A stretch of DNA of 64,000 nucleotides from Diphasiastrum complanatum (GCA_029204225.1 CM055107.1:51353227-51417226); one strand, 5' to 3'; counted from the stretch's first letter, positions 38,301 through 53,300 are shown. Numbers and translations: made by a program. The notes: a model not told the origin generated them from the letters alone.

Positions 38301-41300
38301 TTTAATTTTTGCAGTTTAGAAGGAAAATGTCCAAGTTTTACCAATGAGCCTCATTATTGATTGTTGATTGATCAAATGCTAACGTCTTGATTCAATTAGC
38401 TTAGTTTCCCAACAGTAGCTCATTAGATCGGTAGGTTTAGGTTAGATCAGCTCATAAGTTGTGGTGATCATTGGTTCTCTTACTGATTGCAGCTTTCTCC
38501 ATCTGTATATTTGCAGTCTCCTCTGTCTGTGTTCAATTGTGATATTTTGCTCGCCTCTAGGATGCTACAGAGAAAAGACTTGTGCACTCAATCCATGGGT
38601 AAAAAAGATAATGACAAGAATGTGATCCAATCTAAAATTTTGACAACCACCTAATTAGCTTTGCAAAATTTCAAAACTGAAGCAAAAGCAGGTGAGTATT
38701 TGCAGTTCTTAAAAACTTCAAGTCTGGAATCTTGCCTCTTAATACAAGGTACCGAACTTGCCTTTGTGGTGTGTCTGGATTTACCTTTACCACTGTCGCA
38801 TCTTGGAACTCCAATAGACTTGCAACCTGACAATTGAAAATATAATTGTTAGAAACGATTGCAAAGCATGCAAACGGTAAAGCTAAGCTAAAGTATGAAA
38901 TAAACTTATCGTGTAAAACTGGATATAAACTTTCACAATTTTTTTGTATGAGTTACAACTAATTCAGGAAGCGATGTTGACTATATACTTGGTAGCTAGG
39001 AAAATCATATTGTATAATTAAACAACTATTTGTCCAACACATCAATTTTAATAACAAGAGAACTTCTCAATGTTCCAAATGCTCCAAATCCCATAAAATC
39101 TAGTACCTTATGAATCATGATAGAAATAAACAATCTTCAACAAATACTTTTCCTGATTATGCAATCAATGGTCATCTATGCTACCAATGGTTATTGTCTT
39201 ACCACAGACATACCCTCATATTTGGCATGAAATACAAAACATTTGAATGTGGTTGCTAGTTCACATCATGATACTCAATGGTCATCTATGCTACCAATGG
39301 TTATTGTTTCAAGTTCTTCTAGCATTTTATCAAAAACAGTTATGATCAAAATCTCAGGTGTTGAATCGATGAAGCATTAAAGACAGCAATAGACTAAAGC
39401 CCTACAAGCAATAGACAAGACAATAGGTTCTCCCACGAAGAGCCCAAGCAATACCAATCAATAATCTGAAAAATGAGTGTACAAATGCCCCTATAAATAC
39501 CCTACCAATGAACCCTAAAATAGGAATTCAAAAGTAAAGAGAGGCAAAATGTGGAGGGAAAATAGTGCGCCCTCCTACGGGCCCCCACTCCACATATAAC
39601 CATATAATAAGGGCCCAAGGCCAGTCAATGTCATAAAAAAGGACCCAGTGCGGGTCATAAGCATATTAAAAGGCTCCGAGGCCTCTACATGACTAATATA
39701 AAATGCATAACCAGAAATATACATAACCAACAGTAAATGTAAAGAGGCCTGTGGAATATATGGAGAGTAGCCCAGTAGGCCTGTATCCTGTAGTCCGTAA
39801 CTCTCCCTAGCTATAAAGAACATTGCCCCCAATGTAGGCAAAATAAGATAAGAACCAGTGCCAGAGAAAAATACTACATCAAGATATCCCATCTGAGAAA
39901 GGAACATCAAGAGAAGCCGGAGCATCCCGAGAAGCAATGGTAGCTGCAAGTGAGCATGCCTGATCAGCCAGGATAGGGGTATGATAAAAAACATCAATGG
40001 GCTCCCAAGTAGCCTCCTCAATAGGACGACCATCCCACTGGACCAAAAACTGAACCTGCCGATGGCGACGACTATGCAATAAGCGCACCTGTAAAATAGC
40101 AGCTGGCAGGAATGGAAAAAGCTCTGGATCTGTAGGAAATGAGGAATCTCGAGGAGCATCATCCTCAATAGCAGCACGTAATAAACTGACATGAAAGATA
40201 TCACAAGCCCGAGTAGCAGCAGGTAACTCAAGACGATATGTAACTGGACTGAGGCGCTCAAGAATCTGAAAAGGCCCATAATAGCGCGGCGCAAGCTTCT
40301 CAGTAGAAGCAAGACCCTGTACAAAATGATGGCGAGCAAAGCGTAACCGGAGAAAAACAGTATCTCCCTCTGCAAACTCAACATGGCGCCGATGACGATC
40401 AACAATGGTCCTGTACCGCTGCTGAATATGTTGTAAATGAGTAGCAGCTCTAGTAATAATCTCCCGAGCACTCGAAAGATAAGATGAAATAGTAACAGGT
40501 GCATCATCTGGAGGAGCAGGTATACCGGGTAGAACTGGTGAGTATCCATGAGCAAGCAGGAAAGGAGAATCACCTGTGCTGGAACTAACAAAACTGTTAT
40601 AACTATACTCAGCCAAACATAAATGTTGATCCCAATCACGACCAAAAGGAGAAACATAATGTCGTAAATAATCCTCCAATACCGGGTTAATAACCTCAGA
40701 CTGACCATCCGCAGAAGAATGATAAGCAGTGCCCATAAGTATCCTAACATCCAAGATACGCATAAGCTCTGTCCAAAAACTTGATGTAAACTTGGTATCC
40801 CGATCAGTAAGTATAGATCGTGGGAGACCATGTAAGCGAAAAATCTCAGAAATAAATATACGACCACACTACTCTGCTGTAATAGTACGTCTAACTGGTA
40901 TGAAATGAGCTTGTTTAGAAAACCTATCAACTACTACCAAACAAGAATCATGACCACGCTGAGTACGGGGAAGACCTAAAATGAAGTCCATAGATATATC
41001 AGTCCACTGGCGGGAAGGAATAGGCCAACTTTGAAGGAGACCGCCAGGTTTTTCACGGGAATACTTGTTACGAAGGCAAAAATCACAAGTATGAATAAGG
41101 TGGGAAAGCTCACGCTTCATGGAAGGCCAATAAAAATGTTCTTTCAAACGGAACAAGGACTTCAGAAAACCAAAATGGCCACCAACAGGAGAGGAATGGG
41201 CATCAAGAAGGAGCTGTGAACGTATGTCGAGAGTGTTGGGAATACATAACGAACCATAGTGAAACAAACGATGATTAACAATGGAATAAACCTGGTGAGG

Positions 41301-44300
41301 GTGAGAGGAAGGACGAGAGGCAGACGACATAACATCACGAAAGTCTGGACATGTGGCATAAGCCTGAGGAAGATCATCATACCAAGAGAGGGGAGACGTA
41401 ACAAGACTGTAAGTAAGAACAGGTAAACGAGACAAAGCATCAACAGCAGCGTTACTTTTACCAAGCTTATAATGAATTTAAAAATGAAAGGACTGTAAAA
41501 ACTGAAGCCAACGGTACTGACGATCACTAAGATCCTTTTGTGTATACAAATAACGAAGTGACTGGTGATCAGTAAAAACATCAAACGGAACAAGATACAG
41601 ATAATGACGCCACTTCTTTAAAGCAAAAATGATAGCAAGCAACTCTTTTTCATGAGTGGAATAGCGCTGCTCATACGAACGAAGACGACGGGATTCATAT
41701 GCAATAACACACTGACGCTGACGTAACAAAGCACCTAATCCTGTGGAACTAGCATCAGTCTCAACAGCAAAACGCTGGGAAAAATCTGGAAGACATAAAA
41801 CAGGGGCAGTGGTAAGCTTAACCTTCAAAGTATCAAAAGCTGACTGACATGCGGGAGTCCAAGCAAACGAAGTTTCCTTTTTCAACAGAGCATGCAAAGG
41901 AGATGCAAGAGTGGCAAAATGAGCAACTGGTTTACGAAGATGGATAGCAAGACCAAGAAAAATACGAACATCATGAACATCAGCAAGCACAGGCCATGAA
42001 AGAATAGAACGGACCTTACGAGGGTCGAGACGAACAGTACCATCAGTAACAAAGAAGCCCAAAAACTCGATTTGTACAACAGCAAAAGAACATTTAGAAC
42101 GTTTAGCATACAGATGATGAGTAACTAACAAAACAAAAACAGAACGAACATGAAGAGAGAGAGTGGTGCTATAAATGAGGATATCGTCAAAATAAACAAT
42201 GACACAGTTTCCAAGCAGAGGATGAAAAATGTTATTCATGACATTCTGAAAAGTGGGCGGGCCATTGGTAACACCAAAAGGAAGGACACGAAACTCATAC
42301 AAACCAAGGTGGGTACGGAAAGCTGTCTTGTGCTCAGCAGGAGGATGCATACGAATCTGGTGATAATCGGAACGGAGGTAAAGTTTAGAAAAGATCTTGG
42401 CTTGGCCTAACTGGTCAAACAGGTCATCCATATGAGGGATAGGGTACTGATTACGGATAGTAAGTTTATTTAAAGCACGATAATCAATACATAGACGTTT
42501 AGTACCATCCTTCTTATCAACAAGTAAAACAGGAGCACCAAAAGGACTGTGGCTAGGAACAATAAGGCCTTGACGTAATAAATCAGACACCTGACGCTGG
42601 ACTTCCTCGCGCTCAACAATAGACATACGAAAAGGAGGACGAGAAGGAGGTGATGCAGAGGAAACAAGGTCTATATGGTGGTTGACATCTCGTAAAGGTG
42701 GTAACTGAGTCCGCTCTCTAAAAACATGCTCAAATTCACGCAACAGTTCAGAAAGTACCTGTGGCAAAGGTGGTGCATCCGCAATAGGCTGAACTGGCTG
42801 AACAGAAAGAATAGCTGCACAGTGGGCCTTTGGGAGGCTCCGTATGAACTGCTTCCCGGAAATAAGCTGATAGTCCTGCCGAGAATCAATACCGGAAAAT
42901 ATATGCTGAGTACCATCATGAGAGAATGTCAATGTCTGTTGCTGGAGGTCTATTGTAACCGCACCAAGGGATGCAAACCAATCAGCACCGAGGATAAGAT
43001 CGTACCGTGTAAGTGGAATAATATGAAAATCTGCCTGACCAAGGAAGTCTCCAATCCGATATGAAAGCTGCTGATACATCTGCGTGCTAGGAAAAGAGTG
43101 TGCGCTGGCAACCTCAACATGCAGGGGACGAGGCGTAGTGACTGGCATAGCACGAATGCGTGTAGTAATATGACTGCTGAGAAACGAGTGAGTGCTACCC
43201 GTGTCAACAAGGGCAATAAACTCACGACCACTGATACGTACGCGAAGACGGATATGGCGTGGACCCGGCTTACCGGCCCAAGTAACATAAGCAAGCTGAG
43301 CATGGCATACAGCTAGATCAGGGGGATCGGGAACAGGCTCAGTGGGTGTGGCAAACTGATCAACAGGTGGGTCATCGTCAAGAATATGAAGGCATATGGC
43401 AGAATCAGGACTATCATCAGGTGTGTCAACATCATGGAAATAGACGGCAGTAGCAGTGGCAGGCTGTCGGCAATCACGGGCGATATGATCAGGACTCTTA
43501 CAGTTGAAACATAAGCGCTTTTCACGAATCTCAGATATCTCAGGCTGTGAGTAGCGACGAACAAAAACAGGACGAGGAGAAAAAGGAGGACGTGGTGCAG
43601 AAGGAAGAGTGGACGAAGGTGAACTGACAGATGTGGGACTAGCAAAGGATGGAGAGGAAAAAATAGGACGCGAAGGACGAGAAACAGAGGAAGAGATGGG
43701 AGAGTACTTGTGCTGCAGTGCGGTAGCAAGGGAGATGGCGTGAGAAAGAGTGAGTGGAAAAGAAGAAGAAACATCATACCTGAGTGCGCCTCGTAGAAGT
43801 TATGGACTCAGCTCATTACATTCGCCGCGTCCATTTACATTTACAGTTACTTTACTTTATGCATAAGCAGGCCTTGGGCCCTTTTATATTCATTAGTGAC
43901 ATTCAGACTATATGGTTGGCCTTTGGCCTTATTATTCATTATTAGGCCATTTGGACATATTACTGGAGAGTGGGGGCCTTCTTGGAGGGCGCACTATTAT
44001 CCCTCCCAGTTGGGCCCTAGCCACTGGAAGCTTCCTTTTAGGGCTTCCTCTTGGCTATAAGTAGGGAAACTGTGTCATTTGTCATTCAGCTGATGATATT
44101 GATCTCTCTCTTTAGCCTTCTTAATCTCTCTCTTTCCTGCTTTCTAGGGTTAAGTCTTGCTTATGTGATGCTTTCATAGCTTAATTCTAGATCAGCTGTG
44201 GCTCTATTCGTAACTTGGTATCAGAGCACTTTTCTGAGCACAATCTGGAATTTTTTCTTTGCTGCCTTGCCTTGCTCCTCCATCGCTGATCCTACAGCTC

Positions 44301-47300
44301 CATTACCGTTTTGACAGCCCTGTTCCATCACTGCTCCTTCCACTCCTTCCTGCCCAGCGTTCCCTCAGTTTTGTCCCCTCTTTTCTTTGCTGCCCAGCGC
44401 TCCTCTTCCTTTCCATCGCTGTCCCTGCCTTCCGACCTATCACTTTCGTCTGATATTTTTCCAGTTTGCAGCCATCTTCCACAGTTAGTTCCCTGACTGT
44501 CCAGCGCCCATCCTCATCCAAAAACTACCCAATTCCGACATCATTTGCTATTCCAAACAGCTAAAATTCTTCAACCTGTAAATCGCTGCCTCAGCACTCC
44601 CAACTTGTCACTTTTGCCTTTTTTTTTTCTCCAATTCCAGCCATCTTTTACAGCTTATCAAAAGGCTGTCGCGCGCTCATTCTCACCACATTTTCAGGAA
44701 TTCTGACACCGTTTACTCTTTCAAATTCACATTGTATCCCTGGCTGTCCAGCGCATTTTTACAGCTTCTCCATTGTTCATTGCTGTTTGTTTTTTTTTTC
44801 AGTTGTGATAATATTGGTTGTAATAGGCTAATTTGGGATGACGACAAGAGTCCGCTCCCTCAAGTTTTCGTCTATTCCTTCCACTATCATTATGGCACAT
44901 TCACCTACCCCGAGTGAGACTACTCAGGAAACCTTATCCGATCAGTTTCGTCGCATGGATGAGACCCTTTCTGGCCTTGTTCTTCGCTTCGATTCAGTTA
45001 TGATCGGCTTTGCTACTATGCAGTCACAGATTGATTCTTTACAGCCTCATGGTCCTGGTAAAGCTCCTGTTTTTCCTACATTTGGGACTCCCCCTCCATT
45101 TGGATTTCCATCTTCTTCTGCTAGTCAGCCTGGTGGTGGACCGTTCATTCCATCTAACCCACCTCCTGGTTTCTTTCCTCGTCCCCCCCTTCCTGAGCCA
45201 CACTTTGCTCGAGACTTTCGTGATAGGGTACAGCTTGCTACCTATTCCGGTTCCTCCGACGGGAACTTATTAGAGAATTGGTTTGCTAAGCTTGACACAT
45301 ATTTTCAGATTTACCCCAAGACTGATCCTCAGAAGATCCAGTTGGCTGCTTTACATTTAGATGGACGTGCCGCCACGTGGTGGCGAGTTTATAGAGTTGA
45401 TCCTGATCGGGAAGGGCTCCATGTATGGCATACTTTTCGCCGTGACCTCCGCCATGCTATGATTGATCCTCAGTGGCTTGACCGCCAACGTAATACATTC
45501 CCTAGTCTCACTCAGACCAGTGATCTTGCTTCTTATACAGATCAGTTTATGGAGCTTTCTTATCTTTTCACAGATCTACAGCCCACTGAGCTTATTTCTC
45601 GTTACATTGCTGGGCTTCGTGGTGCTTTACGTTATGATGTTTCTTCCTTCCGTCCTACCACACTTGTTGAGGCGATGTCTCTTGCCAGTACTTTACAGCA
45701 TAAGTACTCTGACACCCTTCCTTCCCGCTTCTCCCGACCCCGTCCTTCTGCTTCATCTTTTCCCGCTACGTTCACCCCTACACCGGCCCCTTCTGTTCCA
45801 GCTCTCTCCATTGCCCCTTCGCCTCCTCGTCCTCCGACTCCTCGACCTGCTTTTGTCCGACGTTACACGTCTGCAGAGTTCGCTGATCTTCAGTAGAAGC
45901 GTCTTTGCTTTCGTTGTAAGAGTCCTGACCATCTTGCCCGTGATTGCCGCCAGCCTCTCCCTACTACTACTGCTGTTTTTTACCATGAGGGCACTACTCC
46001 AGATGATTCTGATATCTACATTCATATTTCTGATGAGCCTGACTTATCCTCTGAGCCTTCCCCTGATTTACTTCCTGCTACTTGCCATGCTCAGCTTGCC
46101 TATGCTACTTGGACAGGGCGTCCTGGTCCTCGCTCCATTCGGTTACGTGTGCGTATTAAAGGTCGAGAATATATTGCTTTAGTTGATACTGGTAGCACTC
46201 ATTCTTTTATTAGCAGTTATATCACTAGTCGGATCCGTGCTTCACCTGTTCCTGCTTCCCAGCCTCTCACAGTTGAGGTTGCCAGTTCTCATTCTTTTCC
46301 TAGTTCTCAAATGTTTCAGCGTTTACCATACCGCATTGGAGATTTCTCTGGACAGGCAGATCTTTACATTATCCCTATGGAGCGTTATGATCTTATCCTT
46401 GGTGCTGATTGGTTTGCATCTCTTGGAGCCGTTACACTGGACTTGACACAGCAGACATTGACATTTGTACATGATGCAGTTACACACTCGCTTGTGGGCA
46501 TTGATTCTCAGGGAGACTTCCAGTTGATTAGTGGGAAGCAGTTTATTCGCAGCCTGCCGAAGTCTCATTGTGCTGCCTTATTATGTGTTCAGCGGGCAGT
46601 ACCAGTTCCTCCAGTTTCTACACTAGCAGCTGTTCCTCAGGTGATTTCTGACTTATTACATCAGTATGCTTTTGTCTTTTCAGAACCTACGACGCTACCA
46701 CCATTATGTGACGTGAACCATCATATTGATTTGCGTCCTGGTTCTGCTCCTCCCTCCCGTCCCCCTTATCGTATGTCTCGATCTGAGCGTGATGAGCTTG
46801 AGCTCCATATTACTGCCTTGTTAGATCAGGGTCTCATTGTTCCTAGTCACAGCCCTTTTGGTGCTCCTGTTCTCCTTATTAATAAGAAAAATGGTACCAA
46901 ACGCCTTTGTATTGATTACCCTGCTTTAAATAAGTTGACTATTCGTAATCAGTACCCTATTCCACACATGGATGACCTCTTTGACCAGCTCGGTACCTCT
47001 AAAATCTTTTCCAAGATAGACCTTCGTCTGGATATTACCAAATCAGGATGCACCCTTCTGATGAACATAAGACTGCTTTCCGTACTCATCTTGGTTTATA
47101 TGAATTTCGTGTGCTTCCTTTTGGTGTTACTAATGGCCCTCCTACGTTCCAGAATGTGATGAATAACGCCTTACGTCCGCTTCTTGGTCATTGTGTCTTG
47201 GTTTATTTTGATGATATTCTTATTTTTAGTCAGTCTCTTGCTGAGCATGTTGCCCATCTTTCCTCAGTCTTTCAGTTACTTGTACACCACCAGTTATTTG

Positions 47301-50300
47301 CTAAGTTGTCTAAATGTTCTTTTGCTGTTTCTGAGATCGAGTTTCTTGGTTTTCTTATTTGTAATGGTCACATTCGTCTGGACCCTCATAAGGTTCAGGC
47401 CATCCAGGATTGGCCTATACCTACTGATATTCATCATGTTCGTATGTTTCTTGGGTTAGCCACTCACCTTCGTCGTCCAGTTCCTCATTTTGCCACTATC
47501 GCAGCTCCTCTTCATGCACTTTTGAAGAAGTCTAGTACTTTTTTGTGGACTCCTGATTGTCAGACAGCGTTTGATACTCTTTGTCGTGCTGTTGTTGATG
47601 CTGCCGTTATGTGTTTACCACAGTTTGATCAGAAGTTTCTTGTTGAGACTGATGCTAGTAATGTTGGTTTGGGTGCTTTACTTCGCCAGTCACAATGTAT
47701 TATTGCTTATGAGTCGCGTCGTCTTCGCTCTTATGAGCAACGTTATTCTGTGCATGAGAAAGAGCTTCTTGCTATTATCTATGCTCTTAAGAAGTGGCGT
47801 CATTATCTGTATCGAGTCCCATTTGACATTATTACTGATCACCAGTCTTTACGTTATCTGTTTTCTCAACGTGACCTTAGTGATCGTCAATTTCGTTGGT
47901 TGCAATTTTTACAGTCTTTTAATTTCTCCATATTGTATCGTCCTGGTCGTGCTAACACTGCTGCTGATGCATTATCTCGTCTTCCAGCTTTGTTAAATAC
48001 ACTCGTTTCTACTGTTCCTCCATGGTTTGATACATGTTCTGATTTTCGTGATGTTTATAGTTCTGCCCCACCTGTTTCGTCCAGTCCTCATCAGGTTTAC
48101 TCCATTATTGACAATCGTCTTTATCATTATGATTCTCTTTGTATCCCTAGTTCTTTGGATATCCGTTCCCAGTTGGTGTCGGATGCTCATTCCTCTCCTG
48201 TTGGGGGTCACTTTGGTTTTCAGAAGTCTTATGCTCGTCTCAAAGACCATTTCTATTGGCCCTCTCTTCGATCTGAGCTTGCTGTACTTATTCGTACCTG
48301 CCCTTTCTGTCTTCGTAATAAGTACTCCTGTTCTAAATCTGCTGGTTTGCTCCAGAGTTAGCCTATTCCTCATCGCCAGTGGACTGATATATCTATGGAC
48401 TTTATCCTTGGCCTTCCCCATACCTAGTGTGGTCACGATTCATGTATGGTGGTAGTTGACAGGTTCTCGAAACAGGCACATTTTATCCCAGTTCGCAGTA
48501 CTATCACAACAGAGCAGTGTGCACGTTTGTTCCTATCAGAGATTTTCCGCCTGCATGGATTTCCTCGTACTATCCTTTCTGATCGGGATAGTAAGTTTAC
48601 ATCTATATTCTGGACAGAGCTTATGCGTATTTTGGATGTTCAGCTTTTTATGGGTTCTGCTTATCATTCTACTTCTGATGGGCAGTCTGAGGTCCTTAAC
48701 AGGATCCTTGAGGATTATTTGCACCATTTTGTTACTCCTTCAGGGAAGGATTGGGATCAGCATTTATGTTTAGCAGAGTATAGCTATAATAGCTCTGTTA
48801 GTACCAGCACAGGTGTCTCTCCATTTTTATTATCTCATGGCTATGCACCTCCTAGCATTCCTCTTCCTCCTGAGGATACACCTGTTACACTTGCATCTTT
48901 TCTATCAAGTGCTCGAGAGCTTATTACTCGGGCCAGTTCTCATTTACAGCATGTTCAGCAGCGTTATCAGACCTCAGTTGATCGTCACCGCCGCCATGTT
49001 GAGTTTTGCTTACGTGATGCTTTCATAGCTTAATTCTAGATCAGCTGTGGCTCTATTCGTAATTGTAGACCAGCAACGTAGCGAGAGATGAGCTCCAATG
49101 TAAAAATATTTGGGAATAAATAGGAAAGCTTTGTAAACCGTGTCGTATAAGCAGCCAAATCACCAGTATAGGTTCTCCCACGAAGAGCCCAAGCAAGACC
49201 AATCAATAATCTGAAAAATGAGTGTACAAATGCCCCTATAAATACCCTACCAATGAACCCTAAAATAGGAATTCAAAAGTAAAGGGAGGCAAAATGTGGA
49301 GGGAAAATAGTGCACCCTCCTACGGGCCCCCACTCCACATATAACCATATAATAAGGGCCCAAGGCCAGTCAATGTCATAAAAAAGGACCCAGTGCGGGT
49401 CATAAGCATATAAAAAGGCTCTGGGGCCTATACATGACTAATATGAAATGCGTAACCAGAAATATACATAACCAACAATAAATGTAAAGAGGCCTGCGGA
49501 ATATATGCAGAGTAGCCCAGTAGGCCTGTATCCTGTAGTCCGTAACTAAAACGATGTCATAAATATATTGAGTAACACCAACAAAACAAGATTTTCCTTG
49601 AAGGCAACTTACGTTGCAAACACTAGACAAAATCAAAATTTGAGTGGGACTCAAAAAATTGCCATCAGTTCCAAAATTTTCCAATATAAAACCAAGGCTA
49701 AAGCAATGCTAATCAAATTAGTTGCTAGACGACTATGTATGTGTGCAGACATGGTTGTGTGCTCACTCTTAAACATTTAATCAAAGCAAAGTTAATAACA
49801 CTATGTGAGGACCCAGTGTCAACTAGAATCAATACATCTCTACCACACAGTTGTCCACGCATGACAATTAAAGTACAAGGAAATTGATACCCGTATTGCG
49901 CCGCTCTCAATAATTGTGGCAAAGGAACCTAACCCACCTTTCGAATCACCGACACATTCATCAATCGTGGAGCACCTTGAGGTTCTTCCTGCTCAAGCTC
50001 TTCAATTTTGATTGCCACCTATGTCGCCCTAGATAGCCAAAGCAAAGATTTTCCTTGTTTGCCGGCTCCAAATCCTATGGCGATAGCGTCGAAAAGCGCT
50101 AGCCCTTGAGGATTAGACGTCCCCGTTGCCTTTCGAGGTACCCCACTCATTTTGGCACTTTGAACCTGCACTTGTACGGACTGAGCCTTCGATTTTTTAA
50201 GCTTTCTTTTTCCCCAAGGTTGAAACCCTCCTGCAGTAGGCATTTCAAGCTCCTTGGCCCTTTTCCTGTCTTCATAATATAGGGCCATTTGTGGAGGCTT

Positions 50301-53300
50301 GGAGTATGCTCTTCATCACGAAAGGCCAAAGGCTCTCACACATTCCTCCACAAAATGGAACACTTGTAGAAACATCAGAACCTCCTCTGGCATTCGCATC
50401 AAGGCTTGCCTATACTTGTCCGCATACTCCTGTACGGATGCATTTCCCTACTTGAGAGTAGTCCAAGACTGCATAGCCCGTATTACAATCTCTACTTACT
50501 GCAAACCTCCAGGTGCCGGTTAACCACAAGAGACCAACGGTTCACGTTCCACCTTGCCGTAGGACCTAATCCGGGTCCAGCCTCCGTGCCCTGGCCTGTG
50601 ACCGTATCAAGCTGGATCCGACCTCCATCCTAGACGGCGTCCCATACCACCGGCTAGGCTCTCAGCCATCTCCTGCCTCACACTAGCATACATCCTGGCC
50701 GTGCACACACTCTCCATCCACCTCCTCCTAGGCAGATAGAATGGATGGCAAATGAGTCCTCCTCTCCTTCTATACCTTCAAGGAGAGAGACTCCAAGCCC
50801 TGTACATGCCCAGTCATCGTCCAGTCTCAAGTCTGGGTTTGGGAAGTCTGGGTTTGGGACCCAAGGGAGTTGGGTCCCTAAAATTCCTTATCTAAGGAAG
50901 AAAACCAGGGAACCTCAGTCTAAGGTCGTGTTCCTTTTCCCAAGTATCATCATCCTCAAAACTTCCTTTCCAACAAACCAACTACTTAGTTACCTACCGG
51001 TTTCTGAGCCCACGTTGACGTACATCAACAATGGCCTGTGGTTCCGAAGGTACAAAGGATGTCAAATCCTCCAGCCGAACTAAGTCTTCCTGAAGTATCA
51101 AGTCATCCTTTCCACCAAGTCGTTCCTTTAAACGACCAATGTAAAAAACTGGATGTACCTTAACACCTTGAGGAAGTTCTAGTTGATACGCATTTCGATG
51201 GAGTTTCTTTACTATACGGAATGGCCCTGCGTAACGAGGTGAGATAACTTAGGACATTTCCTAGTCTTTAATACCTTAGAGTCTTTTGGGATTCTAAGAT
51301 ATACCCAAGCCCCCTCCTCGTAGACCCTAGGTTGTCACTTTTGATTAGCGTAAAACTAGGCTCTGTCTTGAGCCGTTTTTACGTTTTCGCGAGCAACAAG
51401 CAACATTTCTTGCATATCATGCAGGAAATCTACTGTTGCCTTAACCTTGAGGCCTTTGAGGCCCACTGAAATGGGAGCCCTAGGCTGGAAACCATACATC
51501 AGAGAAAATGGACTAAAACCCGTCGTTGAGTGCTTTGTGCTGTTATACGCAAACTCAATCATTGAAAGGTACCTTTCCCAATTCGACTTTCTCCTAGAAA
51601 CATATGCCCGAAGCATATCCTCCATAGATTGGTTCGTCCTCTCTGTCTGACCATCCGATTCAGGATGATCTGATGACCCCATACTTAGAGTGGTCTCTAA
51701 TTTCTCAAAGACCGCTTGCCATAATTTGCCAGTGAACTTTGGATCTCGATCACTAACAATGTCATTTGGCAAACCAAACAACCTGAACAACTTTTCGACG
51801 AAAAGCTGAGCAAGTTCAGAAGCTTTGACAGTTTGCTTGGTTGGTATGAATTGCGCCATTTTAGTTAACCTATCAACTATTACCCAAATGGCATCATTTT
51901 GCTTCCCCGTCCGAGGTAGCCCAACCACAAAGTCCATGGAAATACTTTCCCACTTTCTTTCGAGAATTTCCAAGGGCATTAGTAAACCAGCTGCCTTAAG
52001 TCTTTCAGCTTTATTAACTTGGCATTGTGCACACTTGCGAACATATGCCTCCACTTGACTTTTTAAGTTTGGCCAGTAAAAGCTCCTTTTTACTGAGTCA
52101 AGCGTCCTTTGTGCACCAAGGTGCCCTGCACACGGGCTGTCATGACATTCATGCAGGATTTGGGCCCTTATATCATCATTTTCTGGCACACAAACTTTTC
52201 CATTCCGGAAAAGTAACCTGTTCCTAATGGAATAGTCTCTCTGTATCTTGTTCTGAGGAGAAATCTTGGAATCCTGCATTCCAAGCTCATCACTAGATCT
52301 AGAAGAACCTACCAGGACGTCTAGCCAAATACGACCGAAATACCTATCGGTCTTACACAGATCTGGGACAGATACAACTCAGATTGGATCTCAGAAAAGC
52401 TTAACTGATTAACCTCTCCAATCCGGCTTAAGGCATCCGCGACACTAATAAAAGTACCCTTCCGGTACTCAATGTCATAATGAAATTCTTGGAGCATCTC
52501 TAACCATCTGGCCTTACGACCTCTAAGGTCGACCGCATCATTAATATACTTTAACACTTGACGGTCAGTAAATAATGTCTCCAACCTTTCAGGGCATGAA
52601 TCACAGCAAAAGCTCCTTGTCGTAGGTGGAATACTGCCTTTGAGCAGGATCTAGCTTTTTGCCTTCAAAAGCAACCGGTCTACCATCCTAATATATGACT
52701 GCACCTATAGCAGTCACTAGCATCCGTTTCAAGTACATATGGCTTGTTAGGAGTTATGGACTTGGCTCATTACATTCGTCGCGTCCATTCTTTTATTGTT
52801 ATTATGCATAAGCAGGCCTAAGGGCCCTTTTTATTCATATACTGGCCTTGGGCCCTATTTGGTTATATTTTTAGGACTTGGTCACATTGATTTGGAGTGG
52901 GGGTCCTCCTATTGGGAGGGCGCACTATTTTCCCTCCAAATCCTTTTCCCTCCCTTTTTTGAATCCTCCATTTGATTCAGGGAGAGGGTATAAGTAGGGC
53001 ATCATTGTATACCTTTATTCAGTTTATGATGATTGCTCCTCTTTAGCCTCCTTAAGCATTCTCTTCTTGCTTTCTAGCTTAAGTCCTGCTTTCTAGCATA
53101 GCTAGTGAATCTTAGCTTGTAACTTGGTATCAGAGCACTTTTCTGCAGATTGGTGGAGGCTGTCCAGCGCCCTACCACCCATCACTTTCATCGATTTTTC
53201 TCCGTCAACCTTCTTGCAGATTGGTGGAGGCTGTCCAACGCCCTACCACCCACTTTCATCGATTTTTCTCCGTCATTTTTGCAGATTGGTGGTGGCTTTC

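Larger units (their letters stand above)
43798..49064 (+). mobile_element. Ty3/gypsy element D, nested in C gag
   Basis: GTAGA at 43793-43797 and 49065-49069 is the 5-bp target duplication, inside the C gag codons for [14 protein letters not shown]. The 5' LTR (43798-44215) starts AGTTATGGAC and ends CGTAACT. The 3' LTR is reduced to its last ~67 bp, fused directly to integrase ([10 protein letters not shown]). The integrase C terminus, chromodomain, polypurine tract and most of the 3' LTR are deleted. The left end, primer-binding site, gag and most of pol remain. Confidence 0.9.
39423..49547 (-). mobile_element. Ty3/gypsy element C with nested element D
   Basis: Two 380-bp LTRs (39423-39802 and 49168-49547) differ at about a dozen sites by eye. 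On the minus strand each starts AGTTACGGAC rather than TG. Between them lie gag, protease, RT, RNase H, integrase and chromodomain in one order. The 5' side is shortened: the LTR joins gag at CTATACTGGTGATTTGG, so primer-binding site, leader and gag start are gone, with TGGT as possible microhomology. Element D (43798-49064) is inserted in gag. The outer target duplication is unclear (AAGAC/AAAAC). Confidence 0.85.

Noticed and set aside
39575-40930. 451-aa hydrophobic frame on the minus strand
   Set aside because: It overlaps the integrase and chromodomain frame of gypsy C in another phase; its Leu/Val-rich text is a shadow.
45894-45896. TAG between capsid and zinc knuckle in gypsy D as programmed readthrough
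   Set aside because: Element C has a sense codon at this place and the stop lies before the knuckle, so it is a mutation.
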